From assembly GCF_000332115.1 (NCBI RefSeq), contig NC_020156.1:1364001-1428000 (forward strand): a stretch of 64,000 nucleotides of DNA, read 5' to 3'. The DNA is from Nonlabens dokdonensis DSW-6 (GTDB taxonomy: Bacteria; Bacteroidota; Bacteroidia; Flavobacteriales; Flavobacteriaceae). Below, in pieces: positions 60,725 through 64,000 of this stretch; the first letter of the stretch is position 1; each line of letters begins with the position of its first letter. A program made the position numbers and the translations under genes. The notes under the pieces were generated by a model. The model ran no database searches. It saw only the letters and a program-made list of their open reading frames with translations, and was not told the origin of the DNA.

Positions 60725-63187
60725 CTACTCGTACTTAGAAGCAGGAAGCGCCATTGCTTGGGAATAATTCTTAAGACGACTCTTTTTATAATCTGCTTTT
60801 GCCTTTTCTAGTTGACCTAATTGTTCATAACAGTAACCGCGACTGTACTCTGCTTTACCATCAGTAAAAGCGTTTGCTTTTATGACTTTAGTGAGACTCT
60901 TGATTGCTTCTTCATAATTCTTTTGAACAAGATCAATAATTCCTATATTTTGGATGGAAAGATAATCTTTAGGATTAGTTATAAGAATTTCCTCAAATAC
61001 ATCTTTTGCCTTATCATAATCCTGAGTAGCAAAATAATCAAATGCCTCTTGATGTTTTGCCTTCACTTCTTTATCGGTCAAATAGGATTTAAACTTTAGT
61101 TTATCTAGAACTTCTTTCTTTGCTTCTAGAAGTTTTATACTTGAAGGGTTATAGGCAATTCCTGTATCTAATACTTTTAATAAAAGTTCACTGTTGCCAG
61201 TGTAATCATAAACAGTATTTGCTTTTGATTGCCATTCATTAACATCTGCAAAATTATATTTTGTATAAATGTTCATAATGCGCATGATACTGGCAGTATC
61301 CTTTTCTTTTCTATAGATTTTTTTTAGAAGATTATAGTTGGTTTTAAAAGAAGGATAAATATCAAAAACATCTTCTGAATAGTGCTTAGCACTATCAATT
61401 TTATCATAAATATTTAAATATATCTCTGATTTGAAGGATTTTACCAGTAAAGCATCTTTGTTAACAGTATTAGACCTGTTTAGAATCTCTAAAGCTTCCT
61501 CGTATTTCTTTTCCTTAATCGCATAATTAGCTAAATATACATTGTTAGCTGTCCCTACATAGCTTAATTCTGGATAGTTTATCCATTGTTCTTTAATACT
61601 TTGATAAGTATTATTCAATTTTTGATCTGTAAATAATCTTTTCCCTTTTAAATCTTCCATCATTGAGCGTTGTAATTGATAGGAATTTAATACCGCATAA
61701 TTTGATGCTATAGATGAAAAAGTACACAAAAAAAGTATCAAAATTAATGGTACATGATATACAGACTTTGTTTTTGACACAACCTCATCATTCTTTTTGA
61801 AATTAATCAGAATGAATATAACAATTATCGAAAAAAGTAACTGTATTGGGGCTCTTTCCAGAGGGAAATTAAAAAAAGCATCAACCAAATATGCAGAAGT
61901 AGCTAAAAAAATTGAAATATATAAAAAACGTCTTTCAAATTGTTTCTCTTTTATTAAAATACGGATTATTAAAATTAAAGGGTACAGTAAAAGTATCGCA
62001 TATAATAAAAACCCAATGACACCTGTCTCTGCAAGTTTTTCGAAGAGATCGTTATGAGCTCTTCTTGGGTTTTTGAAAACACCAACTCTAGCGCTTCTAT
62101 AGTATTCTTTTTTAGCGGTAGCTTTATAATTTCCGTAACCTATTCCTAATAACGGATTGTGTTTAAAATTTCTATAAGCTAAGTTCCATAGTGAAATTCT
62201 TGCTTCAGCGAAATTATTTGGTCGGCCTACACCTTCTAAATCGGCTACTAAATGACTAAGATTTTCATCATCTTCCTGAAGTTTAATTGAATCTTCATAA
62301 TTTTCCTTTGATATTAAAATAAAAATATCAGTGAAACTATTAGAGCTATTGTTGTCAAGTCTATTGACATTTAAAACCATTATTAGTGATAAAATCGGTA
62401 AAAGCAATAATAACAAAGCTTCTTTTTTTATACCTATTTTTAATTTTATTAAACCATGTAACGTAGTTATTATAAGAAATATGTATATGATAAATAATGA
62501 TAAAAGAGCGGCTCTTGATCCAACAAAAATCAAAGCATATGTGGTTAAAAATAAGGAAACTATAGCCGCATATTTCCAAATTTTCTTAAAAAAGTATGAA
62601 CCATATATTGCGAATGGTAATTGAATAACAATAAAAGCGGTGTATATATTACCGTTAGAAAAAGAATGAGGTAAAGCATTGATAAAATTTTGCGTTCTGG
62701 GGCTTTCATAATTGCCAAGACTATAAGAAAAAGCTTTCCAACTATAGAACAGCAACAATAAAACAGTTATTTTACAAAAAAAATCAAAAAAGCCTTTAGG
62801 GTTCAGTCTTATAAAAACATAAAGGCAGTACATAGCCACGATCATACTTACTAATCGAGCAAGTTGGACTAAACTTTCACTCACATTTATTGCAGTAATA
62901 ATTGATAAGCAACTAATAAAGAAAAAACCTAGATAAACTAAAAAAAATATTTTTATATGCTTAGGAATAATAAATACTTTAAAGTCCTCCTTGTTTTTGA
63001 AAATAAAAACTAGCGATACTGCATTTAATAACGATACGTACAACCATTCTGGCGCATCATAATCTACTGCTCCGAATAAGGGTACAAAACTTACCAATAA
63101 ATAAAGTAAAACTAAAACATATGAAATAGTATGTGCAGAAGTCGTTGGTACTTTCAACTGAGAAGGCTTTTTATTCTTTTGCATCAT
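60725..63187 (-). CDS. O-antigen ligase-like membrane protein with TPR tail
   Basis: 820 aa. The first 480 residues hold about twelve membrane helices, with the periplasmic loop motifs of the Wzy_C/WaaL superfamily: RISLWNLAYRNFKHNPLLGI, GYGNYKATAKKEYYRSAR, and RRAHNDLFEKLAETGVIGFL (RxxxHN...E). The C-terminal part (about 510-815) is TPR-like (YEEALEILNRSN, YDKAKDVFEEILITNPKD, YEEAIKSLTKVIKA). Such proteins ligate or polymerise glycans. No other glycan gene is nearby. It sits between sufD and sufS in opposite orientation and looks more AT-rich than its neighbours. Confidence 0.87.
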   Translation of the reverse strand: MMQKNKKPSQLKVPTTSAHTISYVLVLLYLLVSFVPLFGAVDYDAPEWLYVSLLNAVSLVFIFKNKEDFKVFIIPKHIKIFFLVYLGFFFISCLSIITAINVSESLVQLARLVSMIVAMYCLYVFIRLNPKGFFDFFCKITVLLLLFYSWKAFSYSLGNYESPRTQNFINALPHSFSNGNIYTAFIVIQLPFAIYGSYFFKKIWKYAAIVSLFLTTYALIFVGSRAALLSLFIIYIFLIITTLHGLIKLKIGIKKEALLLLLLPILSLIMVLNVNRLDNNSSNSFTDIFILISKENYEDSIKLQEDDENLSHLVADLEGVGRPNNFAEARISLWNLAYRNFKHNPLLGIGYGNYKATAKKEYYRSARVGVFKNPRRAHNDLFEKLAETGVIGFLLYAILLLYPLILIIRILIKEKQFERRFLYISIFLATSAYLVDAFFNFPLERAPIQLLFSIIVIFILINFKKNDEVVSKTKSVYHVPLILILFLCTFSSIASNYAVLNSYQLQRSMMEDLKGKRLFTDQKLNNTYQSIKEQWINYPELSYVGTANNVYLANYAIKEKKYEEALEILNRSNTVNKDALLVKSFKSEIYLNIYDKIDSAKHYSEDVFDIYPSFKTNYNLLKKIYRKEKDTASIMRIMNIYTKYNFADVNEWQSKANTVYDYTGNSELLLKVLDTGIAYNPSSIKLLEAKKEVLDKLKFKSYLTDKEVKAKHQEAFDYFATQDYDKAKDVFEEILITNPKDYLSIQNIGIIDLVQKNYEEAIKSLTKVIKANAFTDGKAEYSRGYCYEQLGQLEKAKADYKKSRLKNYSQAMALPASKYE

Positions 63188-63379
63188 TAAGTAATTTGGA
63201 GATGTTGTATTTTATATGAAGCAAATTAAGTGAAAATCTTGGAATCAGTAATTTAGTTTGAAAAAATAGTTTTTATCATTTTAAAGACAGCATATATTGA
63301 ATTAGCTAGTTGATTTTTTGAATTATAATTCTATAAGAATATCTAGCAACACTTTAACAATGTCTTCACGCCTAGATCG

Positions 63380-63387
63380 TACCTTTG
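63380..63387 (+). promoter_or_regulatory. -7 box of sufS
   Basis: TACCTTTG, exact TAnnTTTG, 5 bp before the ATG at 63393; sufS therefore has its own promoter and a very short leader. Confidence 0.6.
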
Positions 63388-63392
63388 CAAGT

Positions 63393-64000
63393 ATGCTAGA
63401 CATCAAGAAAATAAGAGCAGATTTCCCGATTCTCAATAGAGAGGTAAATGGTCGTCCATTGATCTATTTTGATAATGCAGCCACTTCTCAAAAGCCTATT
63501 CAGGTAATTGATAAGATCGTGGAGTATTACACTATGTACAATGCAAATATTCATCGTGGAGTACATGCTTTAAGTCAGGAGGCAACAGATCTTTTTGAAC
63601 AATCTCGTGGAAAAATTAGAGCCTTTTTTAATATTCCATTAGCAAAACAAGTCATCTTCACTTCTGGAAACACTCACTCTATAAATGCCGTCGCAAGTGG
63701 CGCACATGTTTTTGTAAAAAAAGGTGATGAAGTAATAGTGAGCGCTGTAGAACATCATTCTAATATCGTTCCATGGCAAATGCTTTGCGAGCGAGTAGGT
63801 GCCACACTTAAAGTCATTCCTGTTCTAGATAACGGTCAATTGGATATGGAGGCATATCATAAATTGCTTAATGATAAAACAGCTTTTGTAGTAGTAAATC
63901 ATGTTTCTAACGCACTAGGAGTTACTAATCCTGTTAAAGAAATAATTGACGCTGCTCATGAGTTTGATGCCATGACACTTATAGATGGTGCACAATCTTG
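63393..64000 (+). CDS. sufS: Cysteine desulfurase SufS, 5' part
   Basis: 202 codons to the window edge, no stop. The sequence starts MLDIKKIRADFPILNREVNG, then LIYFDNAATSQKP (typical of class II desulfurases), ANIHRGVHALSQEATDLFE, VIFTSGNTHSINAVA, VIVSAVEHHSNIVPWQML and LIDGAQS at the edge. It uses PLP to take sulfur from cysteine and give it to the Suf scaffold. The PLP Lys and active Cys lie past the edge. ATG at 63393 chosen because the promoter box ends just before it. Confidence 0.94.
   Translation, partial: MLDIKKIRADFPILNREVNGRPLIYFDNAATSQKPIQVIDKIVEYYTMYNANIHRGVHALSQEATDLFEQSRGKIRAFFNIPLAKQVIFTSGNTHSINAVASGAHVFVKKGDEVIVSAVEHHSNIVPWQMLCERVGATLKVIPVLDNGQLDMEAYHKLLNDKTAFVVVNHVSNALGVTNPVKEIIDAAHEFDAMTLIDGAQS

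Overview
The window looks like a chromosomal segment of a marine-type Flavobacteriaceae bacterium (Bacteroidota). The evidence is TAnnTTTG promoter boxes at many starts, no convincing Shine-Dalgarno sites, type IX secretion genes (a PorE-like OmpA protein, PorP/SprF, and a secreted M1 peptidase with a C-terminal sorting domain), an IPExxxVDY-type gene between rnc and pyk, DUF3078 and DUF3127 proteins, and many SPI/SPII-type signal peptides. A 14-18 bp palindrome built on GCTTTCGCGAAAGC occurs 15 times, plus one decayed copy. I associate its AFAKAE translation with the Nonlabens/Dokdonia part of the family; that placement is inference from memory.

Layout. 1-3.8 kb: the 5' part of a SIMPL-like secreted protein, then a TPR/LytS-type histidine kinase with its LytTR regulator. 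3.9-7.3 kb: murI and the ferrous-iron operon feoA-feoB plus a 43-aa FeoB-associated peptide. 7.3-11.3 kb: an accessory patch with two paralogous lipoproteins, a short secreted protein and the wreck of its paralog, and a large secreted protein with an OmpA-like segment. 11.3-17.2 kb: rnhA, purN, then acpP-fabF-rnc-IPExxxVDY-pyk. 17.2-31.7 kb: PAS protein, dinB, a CYTH protein, a broken double beta-barrel gene, pbpC, an M28 peptidase, flavin reductase and others, separated by repeat-rich intergenic DNA. 31.9-43 kb: aat, tRNA-Asn, rseP, M1 peptidase, SCO1, DUF3078, an outer-membrane receptor-like protein and lepA. 43-54.5 kb: hydrolases, an AddB-like nuclease, the PorE/PorP pair, a TetR-controlled hydrolase and a di-haem peroxidase. 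54.6-64 kb: thiL, the suf iron-sulfur operon (sufA, sufB, a lipoprotein, sufC, sufD), an O-antigen-ligase-like gene in opposite orientation, and the start of sufS.

How genes work together. FeoAB supplies Fe(II) and Suf builds Fe-S clusters, so two iron modules lie in the window. acpP/fabF form the core of fatty-acid elongation. The kinase/LytTR pair is a classical two-component unit. The TetR gene carries the same ATACC-N4-GGTAT operator before itself and before the downstream hydrolase, so both are probably under one repressor.

No phage, transposase, CRISPR array or secondary-metabolite cluster is visible. The most unusual content is repetitive DNA: the TCGCGA-centred palindrome, which in genes is mostly read as AFAKA; its placement exactly 15 nt before both sufB and sufD; a composite intergenic element of about 190 bp at two loci; and a hairpin repeat that forms part of the signal peptide of two lipoproteins.
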